6,132 nt of DNA from Lachnospiraceae bacterium UBA4348 (GTDB taxonomy: Bacteria > Bacillota > Clostridia > Lachnospirales > Lachnospiraceae): positions 1 through 6,132 of the forward strand of contig DGTA01000026.1 in assembly GCA_002394165.1 (NCBI GenBank), written 5' to 3'. The notes under the pieces are model-generated. The model searched no databases and was not told where the DNA came from. It worked only from the letters and a program-made list of their open reading frames with translations. The translations under genes and the position numbers were made by a program. How positions within the stretch are numbered: position 1 is the first letter of the stretch; each line of letters begins with the position of its first letter. Of this stretch, positions 5,749-6,132 are shown piece by piece.

Positions 5749-6132
5749 ATGGATAATATTCAGAAGCAGATCCGGGTGGGAATTGGCGTTATGGTCCTTC
5801 GCGACGGGAAACTGCTGCTCGGTCACCGGTGCGAGAAGGGAAAGGACACGGGAGGTATCTATCAGCCCGGCAGCTGGTGCCTGCCCGGAGGCAAACAGGA
5901 ATTCGGGGAGACCATGTTCGAAGGGGCTGCAAGGGAAGTGAAGGAAGAGACAGGCCTCGAGATCGCTGATCTGTATCTGCTCGGGGCGGCTGACAGCATC
6001 CGGCCGGACCGCCACTATGTGACCCTGCATATCGTGGCGGGGTCATCAAGCGGAGAGCCGCAGGTGACCGAACCGGACAAGCAGGATGAATGGCGGTGGT
6101 TTGACCTGGATGCGCTGCCGGAAAACCTCTAT
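5749..6132 (+). CDS. Nudix hydrolase, NUDT15-like (3' truncated by window)
   Basis: The frame is open from the ATG at 5749 to the window edge, giving 128 residues and no stop. A strong AGGAG (5737-5741) lies 7 nt upstream. The complete Nudix box spans residues 48-70: G48, E54, R62-E63-V64, E66-E67 and G69-L70 all fit GX5EX7REUXEEXGU, with E63, E66 and E67 as metal-binding residues. The opening RVGIGVMVLRDGKLLLGHR, the GSWCLPGGKQEFGET stretch, HYVTLHIVAG, and the later EPDKQDEWRWFDLDALPENLY fit the MutT/NUDT15-like subgroup, which hydrolyses nucleoside triphosphates or other nucleoside diphosphate-linked compounds. Family members have about 135-160 residues, so little is missing. The exact substrate (damaged dNTP, other NTP, or a nucleotide sugar) cannot be told from sequence. 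It is divergent from the ligase operon and shows no evident functional link to it. Confidence 0.9.
   Translation, partial: MDNIQKQIRVGIGVMVLRDGKLLLGHRCEKGKDTGGIYQPGSWCLPGGKQEFGETMFEGAAREVKEETGLEIADLYLLGAADSIRPDRHYVTLHIVAGSSSGEPQVTEPDKQDEWRWFDLDALPENLY

Overview
The window looks like chromosomal DNA of an anaerobic Firmicute, most likely a Clostridia/Lachnospiraceae-type gut bacterium. This is inferred from the moderately GC-rich coding DNA with AT-rich spacers, strong AGGAG-type ribosome binding sites, a recD2-comF pair, a PutP-type transporter, and a stand-alone E2-like acyltransferase-fold protein beside an acyl-CoA ligase. No phage, insertion sequence, CRISPR, tRNA or rRNA signal was seen.

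Layout. (1) Positions 1-1009, plus strand: the last 75 codons of a RecD2-type SF1 helicase, then after 30 bp a complete comF (double zinc ribbon plus phosphoribosyltransferase fold). (2) Positions 1010-1193: an AT-rich spacer with a good sigma-A-type promoter and a leader hairpin just before the ribosome binding site of the next gene. (3) Positions 1194-2720, plus strand: a complete sodium:solute symporter closely resembling E. coli PutP (Na+/proline). (4) Positions 2721-2937: the junction between convergent genes, dominated by a nested near-palindrome of about 132 nt with a perfect 21-bp outer stem, A-rich on the left and T-rich on the right. It can act as a bidirectional terminator, but its interior is far more elaborate than termination requires. 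(5) Positions 2938-5582, minus strand: a two-gene operon in which an AMP-forming acyl-CoA ligase overlaps by 4 nt (ATGA) a 301-residue protein with the CAT/E2 acyltransferase fold. That protein lacks a lipoyl domain and has Glu where the family's catalytic His should be. (6) Positions 5583-5748: a divergent promoter region with a 6-2-6 palindrome near the predicted minus-strand transcription start. (7) Positions 5749-6132, plus strand: the first 128 codons of a Nudix hydrolase, cut by the window edge.

How the genes may work together. recD2 and comF both belong to DNA handling (helicase; competence/DNA uptake). putP stands alone with its own promoter. The ligase/E2-like pair is the most biologically interesting unit: translational coupling implies a joint function, perhaps activation of a carboxylic acid to acyl-CoA followed by its transfer or binding on the E2-like partner. 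The acceptor cannot be read from the sequence. The Nudix gene is divergent and probably independent.
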